DNA from: Pseudomonadota bacterium
GTDB taxonomy: Bacteria; Pseudomonadota; Alphaproteobacteria; Rhizobiales; Hyphomicrobiaceae
Direction of reading: 5' to 3'
Assembly: GCA_018242215.1 (NCBI GenBank)
Contig: JAFECG010000022.1
Location: forward strand, 372,001-436,000
Length of the DNA stretch: 64,000 nt
Part shown: positions 26,884 through 35,532 of the stretch, in pieces
Layout: the number at the start of each line of letters is the position of its first letter
How positions within the stretch are numbered: position 1 is the first letter of the stretch
Program-made: the position numbers and the translations under genes
The notes under the pieces: generated by a model
Seen by the model: the letters and a program-made list of their open reading frames with translations, nothing else
What the model was told of the DNA's origin: nothing
Database searches by the model: none

Positions 26884-27864
26884 CTATTCGAATTTTTCCT
26901 CGTCGAACCCTAGAAGGTCCCAAGTGCGGCGCATGTGATCCGGCAGCGGCGCTGTGACGTCGATCGTCTTGCCGCCTTTCGGATGCGGAATGACGAGGCG
27001 GCGGGCGTGCAGGTGAAGCTCCTTATCGATGTTCTCGGCAGGCATGTTGACGTCGCCTTCGTACTTGTTATCGCCGACGATCGGATGGCCAATGAGATGC
27101 ATATGCGCGCGGAGCTGGTGCTGTCGGCCGGTGACCGGTTTCAGCGAAACCCAGGCGGCCTTGTGTGCGACGCGATCAATGACAGAATAATGCGTCGTCG
27201 CGTGCATGGCGACGTCCTGCTCGCCGGGCTTGGCCTTGCGCACACGATCGCCGTCGGGACCCGAGGCCTTCACGAGCGCGGCCTCGACCTTGCCTTGCGG
27301 CGGCTTTGGGACGCCTTTGACGAGTGCCCAGTAGGTCTTCGCCGCTGACCGCGTCTGGAACGTGCGGCCGAGCTTTGCAGCCGCTTCCCGCGTTTTTGCG
27401 ACGAGCAGAACGCCCGTCGTATCGCGGTCGAGGCGGTGCACGAGCCTCGGCCGTTCGCCGCCGAAGCGGTCCGCCATACCTTCAAGCATGCCGTCGATGT
27501 GCTTCTTGGTGCCGGTGCCGCCCTGCACCGCAAGGCCGAACGGCTTGTTCAGCACGAGGACGTGATCATCCTCGAAGAGGATCATTTTCTCGATGGCGCC
27601 GCGGTCGCCCTTTGAGACGCCTGGCGGCGCTTTGAGGCCGGGAGACGTTTTCTTCGGTTGACGGACAATCGCCGGGACGCGGATTTCCGAGCCGGCGCTC
27701 AAGCGGTCGTTCGCCTGGGCGCGCTTCGAATCGACGCGGACCTGACCGGACCGCAAAAGCTTCTGGAGGTATGTATAGCCGACCTCCGGAAAATGGACGC
27801 GGAACCAGCGGTCGAGCCGCATGTCCGCTTCGCCGTCGGCAACTGTGATCGTTTCGACACTCAT
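26884..27864 (-). CDS. 23S rRNA pseudouridine synthase, RluC/RluD family
   Basis: A 326-residue enzyme from the ATG at 27864. An S4 RNA-binding domain (~14-70, MRLDRWFRVHFPEVGY) precedes the catalytic domain with the active Asp in VHRLDRDTTG and the KPVTGRQHQLRAHM motif. RluC is the nearest E. coli relative, but RluC and RluD cannot be told apart safely by eye. The gene belongs to the conserved rarA-crcB-rluC-HAD-ATP12 backbone. Confidence 0.92.
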   Translation of the reverse strand: MSVETITVADGEADMRLDRWFRVHFPEVGYTYLQKLLRSGQVRVDSKRAQANDRLSAGSEIRVPAIVRQPKKTSPGLKAPPGVSKGDRGAIEKMILFEDDHVLVLNKPFGLAVQGGTGTKKHIDGMLEGMADRFGGERPRLVHRLDRDTTGVLLVAKTREAAAKLGRTFQTRSAAKTYWALVKGVPKPPQGKVEAALVKASGPDGDRVRKAKPGEQDVAMHATTHYSVIDRVAHKAAWVSLKPVTGRQHQLRAHMHLIGHPIVGDNKYEGDVNMPAENIDKELHLHARRLVIPHPKGGKTIDVTAPLPDHMRRTWDLLGFDEEKFE

Positions 27865-28028
27865 GGGTAAGGGAGAGCCCTGAAATTCGTCAGAGGTCAA
27901 GTGCCTGCAGATTTGACTTAGGCGGTCTACTCTGACTTTTTGTAATCCGACTTCGCGATCCCGCGACTCTGGCATTAATCATTGCCGGGCCGACAAGCCA
28001 AAAAGCAGCAGAAACACTGGTTGCGATC

Positions 28029-28427
28029 ATGCAAATTTATCTCTGGATCGGGTTCGGAAGTGCGCTCGGAGGCATGGCCCGTTATTGGCTCTCCGGGGTG
28101 ATCGCAGTTCTTTTTGGCGAAACGTTTCCGTGGGGTACGTTGATCGTCAACATCACCGGGTCGCTCATTATCGGATTTATCGCAGCGTTGACCGGGCCGG
28201 ACGGTCGCCTGTTGGTCTCCACGACCGCGCGTCAGTTCATGATGATTGGATTGTGCGGGGGGTACACGACCTTTTCGTCATTCAGTCTCCAGACGCTGAA
28301 TTTGATGAATGACGGGCAATGGCTGTATGCGGCCCTCAACATCGGTGCGTCGGTCTTCCTTTGCCTCATTGCGGTTTGGCTGGGCCATCTCGCAGCCAAT
28401 AACATCAATGCGCTGAAATGGATCTGA
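28029..28427 (+). CDS. crcB: Fluoride exporter CrcB (Fluc)
   Basis: A 132-residue four-helix Fluc channel subunit that works as a dual-topology dimer. The signature GTLIVNITGSLIIG (with the conserved Asn), GLCGGYTTFSSFS (phenylalanine box) and RYW near residue 18 are all present. A DUF190 gene follows after three bases. No fluoride riboswitch was found upstream. Confidence 0.95.
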   Translation: MQIYLWIGFGSALGGMARYWLSGVIAVLFGETFPWGTLIVNITGSLIIGFIAALTGPDGRLLVSTTARQFMMIGLCGGYTTFSSFSLQTLNLMNDGQWLYAALNIGASVFLCLIAVWLGHLAANNINALKWI

Positions 28428-28430
28428 ACC

Positions 28431-28775
28431 ATGCAAATCCCACGCGACGCAGTGCTGCTCAGGATTTTCGTCGGCGAAGATGACAAGGCGGGCCACAAGC
28501 CGCTCTACGAGGCTATCGTTCTCAAAGCGCGCGAGATGCAACTGGCCGGCGCCACCGTGCTGCGGGGTCCGATGGGATTCGGCCGATCGAGCCACCTCCA
28601 TACCAGCAAGGTCCTGCGCCTTTCGGAAGATTTGCCTATCATCATCGAGATCATCGAGGCACAGGACAAGATCGACGCGTTCCTGCCAGAGCTTGAAAAG
28701 CTGATGGGAAGCGGGCTCGTCACAATCGAGAATGTCAAAGTGCTGCGCTACGGCAACGGCGACGCCACGGCATAG
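28431..28775 (+). CDS. DUF190 PII-like protein
   Basis: A 114-residue DUF190 protein with the ferredoxin-like LRIFVGEDDKAGHKPLYEAI start and ATVLRGPMGFG turn. DUF190 genes frequently accompany crcB and resemble PII signalling proteins in fold, so a regulatory role toward the fluoride channel is plausible but not shown. It is tightly linked to crcB and surely co-transcribed. Confidence 0.9.
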   Translation: MQIPRDAVLLRIFVGEDDKAGHKPLYEAIVLKAREMQLAGATVLRGPMGFGRSSHLHTSKVLRLSEDLPIIIEIIEAQDKIDAFLPELEKLMGSGLVTIENVKVLRYGNGDATA

Positions 28776-28825
28776 TCCACGTCAGGCCACACGGAACAAT
28801 TCCTCAACCGCAACGATCGCGGCCG

Positions 28826-29515
28826 CTAGACCGCGGCTCCGGAAAGGTGGCCAATGGCGGCGGTCAACGCCATGGCGAGCGCGCCCCAGAACGTTACCCG
28901 CACAGTGGCGCGCCAGACATTCGCTTCGCCGGCACGCGCACCGACGGCGCCGAGAGCGGCAAGACTGACGAGAGACGCTCCCGTCACGAAAAGAGTTTCC
29001 CTGCCGTGCGGCGCGAAAATCGCAACCAGCACAGGAACTGAGGCTCCCACGGCGAATGAGGCGGCCGATGCCATGGCTGCTGTAATGGGACGTGCGGTCG
29101 TCAACTCCGAAATGCCAAGTTCCTCACGCGCATGGGCACCCAGCGCATCGCGTGCCATCAATTGCTTGGCGACTTGGCACGCCAGCGACGGTTCGACCCC
29201 CCTCTTGACGTAGATGTCGGCGAGTTCCTGAAGCTCGAAAGCCGGCTGATCTATGAGCTCTTTGCGCTCTCGCGCGAGTTCGGCGTTCTCCGCGTCGGCC
29301 TGCGAGCTGACCGACACGTATTCGCCGGCCGCCATCGAAAGCGCACCGGCGACGAGGCCGGCAATCCCCGCGACCAGAACCTCTTTCGGAGAGGAGTTGG
29401 CGGACGCAACGCCCGCGATCAAGCTTGCAGTCGAAACGATGCCGTCATTTGCACCGAGCACCGCCGCGCGGAGCCAGCCTACGCGTTCAATAATATGTCC
29501 TTCGGCCGTCGTCAT
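28826..29515 (-). CDS. VIT1/CCC1-family iron/manganese transporter
   Basis: A 229-residue membrane protein of the vacuolar iron transporter family. The N-terminus HIIERVGWLRAAVLGANDGI and AGLVAGALSMAAGEYVSVSS are the family hallmarks; two membrane helices lie there, then a charged cytoplasmic helical hairpin (~75-140) with metal-ligand-type Glu residues, then three more helices. GGGAGG fixes the ATG at 29515. Bacterial homologues move Fe2+ or Mn2+. It is convergent with the DUF190 gene. Confidence 0.92.
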   Translation of the reverse strand: MTTAEGHIIERVGWLRAAVLGANDGIVSTASLIAGVASANSSPKEVLVAGIAGLVAGALSMAAGEYVSVSSQADAENAELARERKELIDQPAFELQELADIYVKRGVEPSLACQVAKQLMARDALGAHAREELGISELTTARPITAAMASAASFAVGASVPVLVAIFAPHGRETLFVTGASLVSLAALGAVGARAGEANVWRATVRVTFWGALAMALTAAIGHLSGAAV

Positions 29516-29559
29516 CGATGTCCTCCCGGCGGCGGCCCTTGATTTTCGTATTGGCCCGC

Positions 29560-30207
29560 TCACGAGCGAGCGTGAGGACCGCACCAGCCCGGAAGATAGG
29601 ATGCTTCGGGGCTTTTGGCGAATTGCAACGCCTGGGTGAGCGCAGTCTCGGCGTCGCCTTTCGCGGTCTTGGCGTCGACGCGGCGACGCAGGGCATCGGC
29701 CCACAAAAACTCGCTGAAGGGCGTCGTATCCTTGGCGAAGCCGCCGGCAAAGCGCAGCTCGCCAGCAAGACTTCGATAAGGATCGTCCCTGAGAGCTGCG
29801 ATGGTCTTTGGAAGCTCAGTGCGCGTCTGACGTTCGCCGTTGTTATCGAAAGGGTGCAGCCAGCCGCGGTTGTCCATGAACCGCCAAAACTCCTCCTTGT
29901 CCAGGGCGCGAAGGTCGGCGGCGGGTGCGATCAGAATCTGCTCGACGCCTTCGTCGTGCAGGGCGCGTGCGAGATGATGATGATCGATGACGTAGTAGCG
30001 ATTCTTCGGTCCGCGCACGACGGGGATCATGTGGCGACCGAGGAACTGGCCGCTCTTGGTTGGTGCGAGGGCACGCCACTCGGACCGCTTGCGCTCGACC
30101 TCGCGCATACCGACCGTCATCTGCGTCGGCCGCAGATCGGCAATTGCAATGGAATGCAGAAGGGGCTGGGGCGATTGCGTATTTGGTTGTGCTGTCTGTT
30201 CGGCCAT
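29560..30207 (-). CDS. ParB-like nuclease domain protein (ParBc_2 type)
   Basis: A 215-residue protein from the ATG at 30207 (GAGGATC upstream). The ParBc_2 signature is clear: LRPTQMTVGMREVERKRSEW, then FLGRHMIPVV, YVIDHHHLARAL, and KDTTPFSEFLWADALRRR. It has neither the helix-turn-helix nor the dimer domain of true ParB, so a chromosome-partition role is unlikely. The activity of the family is not known. The VIT1-type gene follows after 44 bases. Confidence 0.85.
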   Translation of the reverse strand: MAEQTAQPNTQSPQPLLHSIAIADLRPTQMTVGMREVERKRSEWRALAPTKSGQFLGRHMIPVVRGPKNRYYVIDHHHLARALHDEGVEQILIAPAADLRALDKEEFWRFMDNRGWLHPFDNNGERQTRTELPKTIAALRDDPYRSLAGELRFAGGFAKDTTPFSEFLWADALRRRVDAKTAKGDAETALTQALQFAKSPEASYLPGWCGPHARS

Positions 30208-30329
30208 TGGGATGATCCTCGCGTTTTTCGCGTTCGGGTCGCGCATAGCGTCGTAGCTGAAATTGGTCAGCAAACAGACTTACCGAAAATTAAACACGTG
30301 TCCGAGGCCGGATTTCAAAAGTTGTCATT

Positions 30330-30346
30330 CTCGGGATGAGCCCGAG
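30330..30346 (-). terminator. Candidate rarA terminator within a REP-like palindrome
   Basis: CTCGGG (30330-30335) pairs with CCCGAG (30341-30346). In the minus direction the hairpin begins about 18 bases after the rarA stop and is followed by AATGACAACTTTTG. The stem is short and the U-run is set off from it, so termination would be weak. The flanking bases match other REP-like copies in the window. Confidence 0.45.
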
Positions 30347-30363
30347 GATAACATGGAGGCTCG

Positions 30364-31680
30364 TTATTTGCTGTTTCGCTCGGCGCGGAGCTTGGCCCAG
30401 TAATCCAGGCGCTTTCTGATCTCGCGCTCGAAACCGCGCTCGGGCGGATCATAAAAATGCGGGCGTTTCTTGAATTCTTCAGGAAAGTAATTCTGTCCGG
30501 AGAAAGCATCCGGCTGGTCGTGATCATAGAGATAGTCTGAGCCGTAACCTTCCTCTTCCATCAGCTTCGTCGGCGCGTTCAGAATGGTCTTCGGCGGCGA
30601 CAGTGACCCATGCTCTTTGGCGGCACGCATCGCGGCCTTATAGGCGACGTAGTTGGCATTCGATTTCGGTGCCGTCGCGACGTAGATCACTGCTTCGGCC
30701 AGCGCCAGCTCGCCTTCGGGGCTTCCGAGAAAATCGTAAGCGTCCTTCGCAGCATTGGCGACGACGAGTGCCTGAGGATCGGCGAGGCCAATGTCTTCCA
30801 CCGCCATGCGCACGATGCGGCGCGCGAGAAACAAGCGATCTTCGCCGCCATCAAGCATGCGGCAGAAGTAATAGAGCGCGGCGTCGGGATCGGAGCCGCG
30901 GACGGCCTTATGTAGCGCCGAGATCAGGTTGTAATGGCCTTCGCGCGACTTGTCATAAAGCGGTGCGCGGCGCTGGACGAGCTTGACGAGCGCTTCGCGT
31001 GTCAGCGGCTTGCCCTTCGCGGGAGCGGCCGCGAAAACGTCCTCGACGAGGTTCAGGATGGAGCGGCCATCGCCATCGGCCATGCCTTTCAACGCGTCGC
31101 GGGCGTCGGCGTCGAGCGGCAACGGGCGGCCAACTTCTTTCTCGGCGCGGTCGAGAATGGTTTCGAGGTTTTCGTCGGACAGCCGGTTCAGCACCAGCAC
31201 GTTGGCGCGCGACAGGAGAGCGGCGTTGAGTTCAAACGAAGGATTTTCGGTCGTGGCGCCGACGAGTGTGATCGTGCCGTCTTCCATGTAGGGCAGGAAG
31301 CTGTCCTGCTGCGAGCGGTTGAAGCGATGGATCTCGTCGATGAACAGCAGCGTCCCCTTCCCCTGCTCGCGCATGACCTTCGCGCGCTCGAACGCTTTGC
31401 GCAGCTCGGCGACGCCGGAAAAGATCGCGGAAAGCTGCTCGAACGCCAGGTTGGTTTCGCCGGCCAGGAGGCGTGCGATCGTGGTCTTGCCGGAGCCCGG
31501 CGGTCCCCAGAAAATCAGGCTCGGCACACGGCCGCTTTTGAGCATACGCGTCAGCGTGCCATCGGGACCCACGATGTGTTCCTGCCCGACGACCTCGGAA
31601 AGCGCTTTCGGGCGCAACCGGTCGGCGAGCGGCCGCGGCGCGCTCTTTTCCAGTCCGGCGGCTTCGAAGAGGTTGGTCAT
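30364..31680 (-). CDS. rarA: Replication-associated recombination ATPase RarA
   Basis: A 438-residue clamp-loader-like AAA+ protein (MgsA/Mgs1 family) that acts at stalled forks. Walker A GPPGSGKTT and Walker B LLFIDEIHRF are intact; the SRANVL segment gives sensor/Arg-finger context; the C-terminal MgsA tetramerisation domain ends PPERGFEREIRKRLDYW. The ATG at 31680 was preferred over a longer frame. degP and a bactofilin gene lie upstream on the same strand. Confidence 0.95.
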   Translation of the reverse strand: MTNLFEAAGLEKSAPRPLADRLRPKALSEVVGQEHIVGPDGTLTRMLKSGRVPSLIFWGPPGSGKTTIARLLAGETNLAFEQLSAIFSGVAELRKAFERAKVMREQGKGTLLFIDEIHRFNRSQQDSFLPYMEDGTITLVGATTENPSFELNAALLSRANVLVLNRLSDENLETILDRAEKEVGRPLPLDADARDALKGMADGDGRSILNLVEDVFAAAPAKGKPLTREALVKLVQRRAPLYDKSREGHYNLISALHKAVRGSDPDAALYYFCRMLDGGEDRLFLARRIVRMAVEDIGLADPQALVVANAAKDAYDFLGSPEGELALAEAVIYVATAPKSNANYVAYKAAMRAAKEHGSLSPPKTILNAPTKLMEEEGYGSDYLYDHDQPDAFSGQNYFPEEFKKRPHFYDPPERGFEREIRKRLDYWAKLRAERNSK

Positions 31681-31775
31681 GTGGGCGTTATATAAGCCCG
31701 CGCGGCCGACGTCCAAAGGCTCTTTTGTTGGCGCTTGGCAACATGCATTCCGCGCCGGCCGCCAAGCGCGGTCTT

Positions 31776-31825
31776 CCGTCATCCTCTCGAACGACGAGCC
31801 TCCAGCGCTCGCCCGAAGATGACGG
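31776..31825. repeat. REP-like palindrome between the bactofilin and rarA genes
   Basis: CCGTCATC (31776-31783) and GATGACGG (31818-31825) form the ends of an imperfect palindrome with an inner TTCGGGCGAGCG/CTCGTCGTTCGAG-type stem. It lies just after the bactofilin stop on the minus strand and could serve as its transcript end. It shares GTCATC(C/T)TCGGGC with elements at 30323-30350 and 56918-56948. Confidence 0.6.
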
Positions 31826-31832
31826 TCAAAAC

Positions 31833-32486
31833 CTAATCGCTCCGTACAGCGACGTTGACGGTTTGGGGCGCGCCCGAGGTGGCGCCGGAGACATCACTGA
31901 CCTCGACGTCGAACCTCGCCTTCTCTCCATCCGAACCGTCGTGAGCGAAATAGACTTGGCCGTTTTCAAGGTCGGCTTGCGAGAAGGTGGTGACCGGCTC
32001 GGTCAATGCCTGCGAAAGCGCCACGTACCCGCCCGCCGCGTTCGAGATGTGGAACGTCAGATTCTCGGGTTTATCGTCGGGATCGAGTGCGTTGAGATCG
32101 GCGGTCGTGATACGGACCGAGCGGCCCTTCGAGACGGTGAGGTCGAGGTCGCCGCCGAGGGTTGGGGGAATGTTGCGGACATGCGCCGTGAGTTCGCCAC
32201 CCTCTTCCATCGAGAGCCGGCCGTACTTGATCTTTCCCGCGGCGTGGCCGGTGCTCTTGATCTGAATGAGCTGCTGGACGCGTACATCGCCCTGGATCGT
32301 ACCGCGGATTTCCGCGGTGTCGGAACTGACATTGCCGAAGAGTTTACCGCCTTCTTGTACGATAACATCGGACGCCGAGACGCCGCCTTCTACATAGCCC
32401 CAAATCTCGATCCGCTGTCCGCTTTTGACCTCGCCTTTCAGGACGGCGTCCTCGCCTATGATCAGCACACCGCGGTTGTCAGGCAT
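31833..32486 (-). CDS. Bactofilin fused to a CSPG/cadherin-like repeat
   Basis: A 217-residue protein. Residues ~5-103 are a bactofilin (polymer-forming cytoskeletal) domain: VLIIGEDAVLKGEVKSGQRI, GKLFGNVSSDTAEIRGTIQG and GRLSMEEGGELTAHV. Residues ~112-215 fit a CSPG/NG2-type beta-sandwich repeat: ITTADLNALDPDDKPENLTF, then VTTFSQADLENGQVYFAHDG and FDVEVSDVSG. The latter domain is normally extracellular, yet no signal peptide is present. CGGAGTAAG precedes the ATG. Bactofilins polymerise under the inner membrane and guide wall synthesis or appendages; the added domain is unexplained. Confidence 0.8.
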   Translation of the reverse strand: MPDNRGVLIIGEDAVLKGEVKSGQRIEIWGYVEGGVSASDVIVQEGGKLFGNVSSDTAEIRGTIQGDVRVQQLIQIKSTGHAAGKIKYGRLSMEEGGELTAHVRNIPPTLGGDLDLTVSKGRSVRITTADLNALDPDDKPENLTFHISNAAGGYVALSQALTEPVTTFSQADLENGQVYFAHDGSDGEKARFDVEVSDVSGATSGAPQTVNVAVRSD

Positions 32487-32531
32487 CGGCTTACTCCGTT
32501 ACGCATGCACAAAACCGGATACGGCGAAGGG

Positions 32532-32572
32532 CGCCGCCTGGGGCACCTCGACGCCGCCTGGGGCACCCTCGA
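32532..32572. repeat. Short tandem duplication between the bactofilin and degP genes
   Basis: Two adjacent units, CGCCGCCTGGGGCACCTCGA (32532-32551) and the same sequence with one extra C (32552-32572). They stand in the spacer between the degP stop and the bactofilin start. No hairpin with a U-run was seen, so a terminator role is doubtful. Confidence 0.7.
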
Positions 32573-32644
32573 CCAGGATTTTGTCAGCTTCTCGGCGGGA
32601 AGCGCGTGATCGAGGTTAATGCCTCCCCGAACAATATGCAGTGG

Positions 32645-34078
32645 CTAACCCGGCACCTGAAGCTGCAGGACCCGATTTCCGCGTTTGACCGAGATGCGCC
32701 AGAGTTGCTGGCGATTGGCGAGCGCTCGCTCGGCCTCGTCCACATTCGCGATCTTGGCGTCGCCGATCGCGACAATGATGTCGCCAGCCTGAAATCCGAA
32801 CTGCTGGGCGAGCGAGCCATCCCGCACGGACGTCACGACGACGCCGTCCATCTCGTCGAGATCGAACTGATCCGCGACCGAGGGTAGGATGTTCGAGATG
32901 CGGGCGCCGTCGAGCGGGTGGTTGCCAGACAAGTTCTTCGCATCGTTTCTTCCCGGCTTCGGTGCCGCTACTAGCGGCAGCTCGATATCGACCGGCTGCT
33001 TGTGGCGCAGAACCGTCAAACGGGCCGTCTGCCCGATGCCTTTCGTAGTCAGGCGGTAATAGACGGCGCGGGCATCCGAAACGTCGACACCGTCCACATG
33101 CGTGATGACATCGCCGGCTTCGAGACCGGCGGCCGCGGCGGGTCCCTTGTCGTAAAGGCGCGATACGACGGCGCCGGTGACGCGATCGAGACCGAGGCCT
33201 TCGGCGACGTCGCGCGACATCGCTTCGAGTTTCGCGCCGATCCACGGCTTTTCGACCTTGCGGCCCCTGGCGGCGCTTTCGGCGTAAATGCGTACAAGGT
33301 TCGACGGAATGGCAAAGCCGATGCCGACCGATCCGCCCGACTGGGAATAGATCATCGTGTTGATGCCGACGAGGCGGCCCGACATATCGACAAGCGCACC
33401 GCCGGAATTGCCTGGGTTGATCGCCGCGTCCGTCTGAATGAAGACCTGGCTATCGGATTGGCCAACCTCGGAACGCGACAACGCCGAGATGATTCCGCTG
33501 GTCACCGTCTGGCCCACGCCAAAGGGATTACCGATCGCGAGAACGAGATCACCGACTTCGAGCGAGTCGGAATCATCGAATTGCAAATACGGGAAATTGC
33601 CGTCGCCGCCTTCGATCTTCAACACCGCGATATCGGCCTTGTCGTCCTGTGCAATCACCTTCGCGTCGAACTCTCGCTTATCGGCGAGCGCCACGCGAAT
33701 GGCGGCATCGCTGCCCCCTTTGATGACGTGCGTATTCGTTACGACCAAACCCTCTCGGTTGACGATGACGCCCGACCCGAGGGAACTCATGACGCGTTCA
33801 GACGGATGACCGAACGCATTACCGAAGAAGTGACGGAAGAACGGATCGTTGGCGAAGGGGGAGTCAAAAGTCTGGACGCGCGAGCGGACATAAACGTTGA
33901 CGACAGCCGGTGCCGCCTTCTTCACGATCGGCGCATATGAATATTGCACGGCCTCGCGCGAAGGCGGCGGCATCTTATCTTGCGCAAGCGCCGGATCGGT
34001 CAGACTGAATGGCTGCGGGGCGACGCTCGCGCCGATGACCAAAGCTGCGCCAACGAGAATCCATTTTTTCAGTGTCAT
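32645..34078 (-). CDS. degP: Periplasmic serine protease DegP/HtrA (Do family)
   Basis: A 477-residue Do-family protease/chaperone. A signal peptide covers ~1-32 (ending ALA-QD). The catalytic triad is His117 (VVTNTHVIKGG), Asp149 (DKADIAVLK) and Ser225 (NPGNSGGAL). Two PDZ domains follow at about 285-370 and 400-475, with AGLEAGDVITHVDGVDVSDA and FGFQAGDIIVAIGDAKI. This is the usual length for alphaproteobacterial DegP. It lies upstream of the bactofilin and rarA genes on the same strand. Confidence 0.94.
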   Translation of the reverse strand: MTLKKWILVGAALVIGASVAPQPFSLTDPALAQDKMPPPSREAVQYSYAPIVKKAAPAVVNVYVRSRVQTFDSPFANDPFFRHFFGNAFGHPSERVMSSLGSGVIVNREGLVVTNTHVIKGGSDAAIRVALADKREFDAKVIAQDDKADIAVLKIEGGDGNFPYLQFDDSDSLEVGDLVLAIGNPFGVGQTVTSGIISALSRSEVGQSDSQVFIQTDAAINPGNSGGALVDMSGRLVGINTMIYSQSGGSVGIGFAIPSNLVRIYAESAARGRKVEKPWIGAKLEAMSRDVAEGLGLDRVTGAVVSRLYDKGPAAAAGLEAGDVITHVDGVDVSDARAVYYRLTTKGIGQTARLTVLRHKQPVDIELPLVAAPKPGRNDAKNLSGNHPLDGARISNILPSVADQFDLDEMDGVVVTSVRDGSLAQQFGFQAGDIIVAIGDAKIANVDEAERALANRQQLWRISVKRGNRVLQLQVPG

Positions 34079-34193
34079 TGATCTGCTCTTCCGATGGGTC
34101 AGCTCAGATAGCTCGCGGCAGCACTTTCGTTCCGCAGGCGCTCCATCCCCGCGACCGAGGCGACTTGGGTTGAGGAATAGTTTTCCGGGAAGA

Positions 34194-35282
34194 TCAGATC
34201 AACCTAAGGTCTCGTAATGATCGGATCGCTGCGGTAGCGGCCTCATCGGCGCCGCTCGGCACCAGGCCGAGCTCAGCCTTCATTTTGGCATTCGTAAAAG
34301 CCTTTTTTTCTCCTAGCTCGGGCAGCACGGTCCGCAACTTCCTGTCGAAAACCGCCATGGCGCGCACGGCAAAGTCCGGAAGCTCGAATTTGGGCACCTT
34401 CGACCGCAGATCCGGCAGCTCGCGGGCCATGATGTGGCCGAGATCGTAGAGGCTCAGCTGGCCCTCACCGATCAGATAGCGGTTTCCGACGATGCCAGGC
34501 CTGAACGCCGCTTCGACATGCGCTGCGGCGACATCGCGCACATCGGCAACGGGAAAGCTTATGCACGGAACGGCGGGATATGTGCCCCTCGCCATGATCC
34601 GGTAGAGTTCATGTGAGGTCGAGAGATCAGCATCAACCGCCGGGCCCTGCACGAAGCTCGGATTGATGGCGACAAGCTCGGGCGCCCCGGGGGTCGATTC
34701 TATGAAGTCCCAGGCAGACTTTTCTGCGATCGTTTTCGATTTGAAATAGGGCGTCAGGTCTGGACGCGTCTCGTCAGTAAAATCCTCTTCGGAATAGATG
34801 TGCCCCACGGGGCGGCCGCTTGGATAGAAGATGGCGACCGTCGATGACGTCAGAACGACACGCGCGATCGCCGCCTTCGTTGCTGATCGCAAGACGCGCA
34901 GCGTTCCATCGCGCGCGGGGGCAATCAGGTCTTCCGGGTCATCGGGCTGGGTGACGGGAAAAGGCGAAGCCGTATGAACCACGACCTCCGCTCCAGCGAT
35001 GGCTTCATCCCAGCCGGCCTCGTTCGTCAGATCGGCGGCGCAGAAGGAGACATTTTGCGGATCCACCCCGAGGCGGTCGAGCGCACGACGAACATCGTCC
35101 GCCTTGTCCAAACTTCGTAGCGTTCCACGCACGCTATGCCCGCGGCGCAGGAATTCCGCGATCGTATGCTTGGCGATCAGCCCACTGGCGCCGGTGACGA
35201 CGATCTCAGGATTTGATGGCAAAGGCGGACGCACCTGCTGTTCGACGGCTGGTGCGCTACCGGGCGCTCCGCCTGCGGCCAA
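34194..35282 (-). CDS. NAD-dependent epimerase / dihydroflavonol reductase-like extended SDR
   Basis: A Rossmann protein of up to 362 residues. IVVTGASGLIAKHTIAEFL holds the TGxxGxxx loop, LTSSTVAIF the active Ser region and YFKSK the catalytic Tyr-xxx-Lys. It resembles plant-type dihydroflavonol 4-reductases and their bacterial relatives acting on aldehydes or ketones; the substrate is unknown. The start is uncertain: TTG at 35282 gives a ~25-residue leader rich in Gly, Ala and Pro, and GTG at 35234 begins closer to the fold; neither has a good ribosome-binding site. Confidence 0.85.
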   Translation of the reverse strand: MAAGGAPGSAPAVEQQVRPPLPSNPEIVVTGASGLIAKHTIAEFLRRGHSVRGTLRSLDKADDVRRALDRLGVDPQNVSFCAADLTNEAGWDEAIAGAEVVVHTASPFPVTQPDDPEDLIAPARDGTLRVLRSATKAAIARVVLTSSTVAIFYPSGRPVGHIYSEEDFTDETRPDLTPYFKSKTIAEKSAWDFIESTPGAPELVAINPSFVQGPAVDADLSTSHELYRIMARGTYPAVPCISFPVADVRDVAAAHVEAAFRPGIVGNRYLIGEGQLSLYDLGHIMARELPDLRSKVPKFELPDFAVRAMAVFDRKLRTVLPELGEKKAFTNAKMKAELGLVPSGADEAATAAIRSLRDLRLI

Positions 35283-35532
35283 TATTCGTCTGGAAAATGG
35301 GCGAATGGCAATGTCGGATTGGCGATAAATCGCGTTCTCGATGATTATGAGCCGAGGGAAATGTTCCAGGCGATCCGCCGCCTTTATCCCGCACCGTCAC
35401 ACCCCTGTAACACCAACGAGCATAGTGTCCCCGCGATAGGTCTGAAGAGGGCATCATCATTCTGGACGTGCACCGTTTGCAGGATCAGTCCCGCGCCTGC
35501 AAACGCCTTGCGTCGCACCGCCCTCAAAGCGA

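Noticed and set aside
27865-28028. Fluoride riboswitch upstream of crcB
   Set aside because: The conserved elements of that aptamer (GG-GAUGG, AACCGCC-type segment, CUGAUG) could not be placed in the 164-base spacer.
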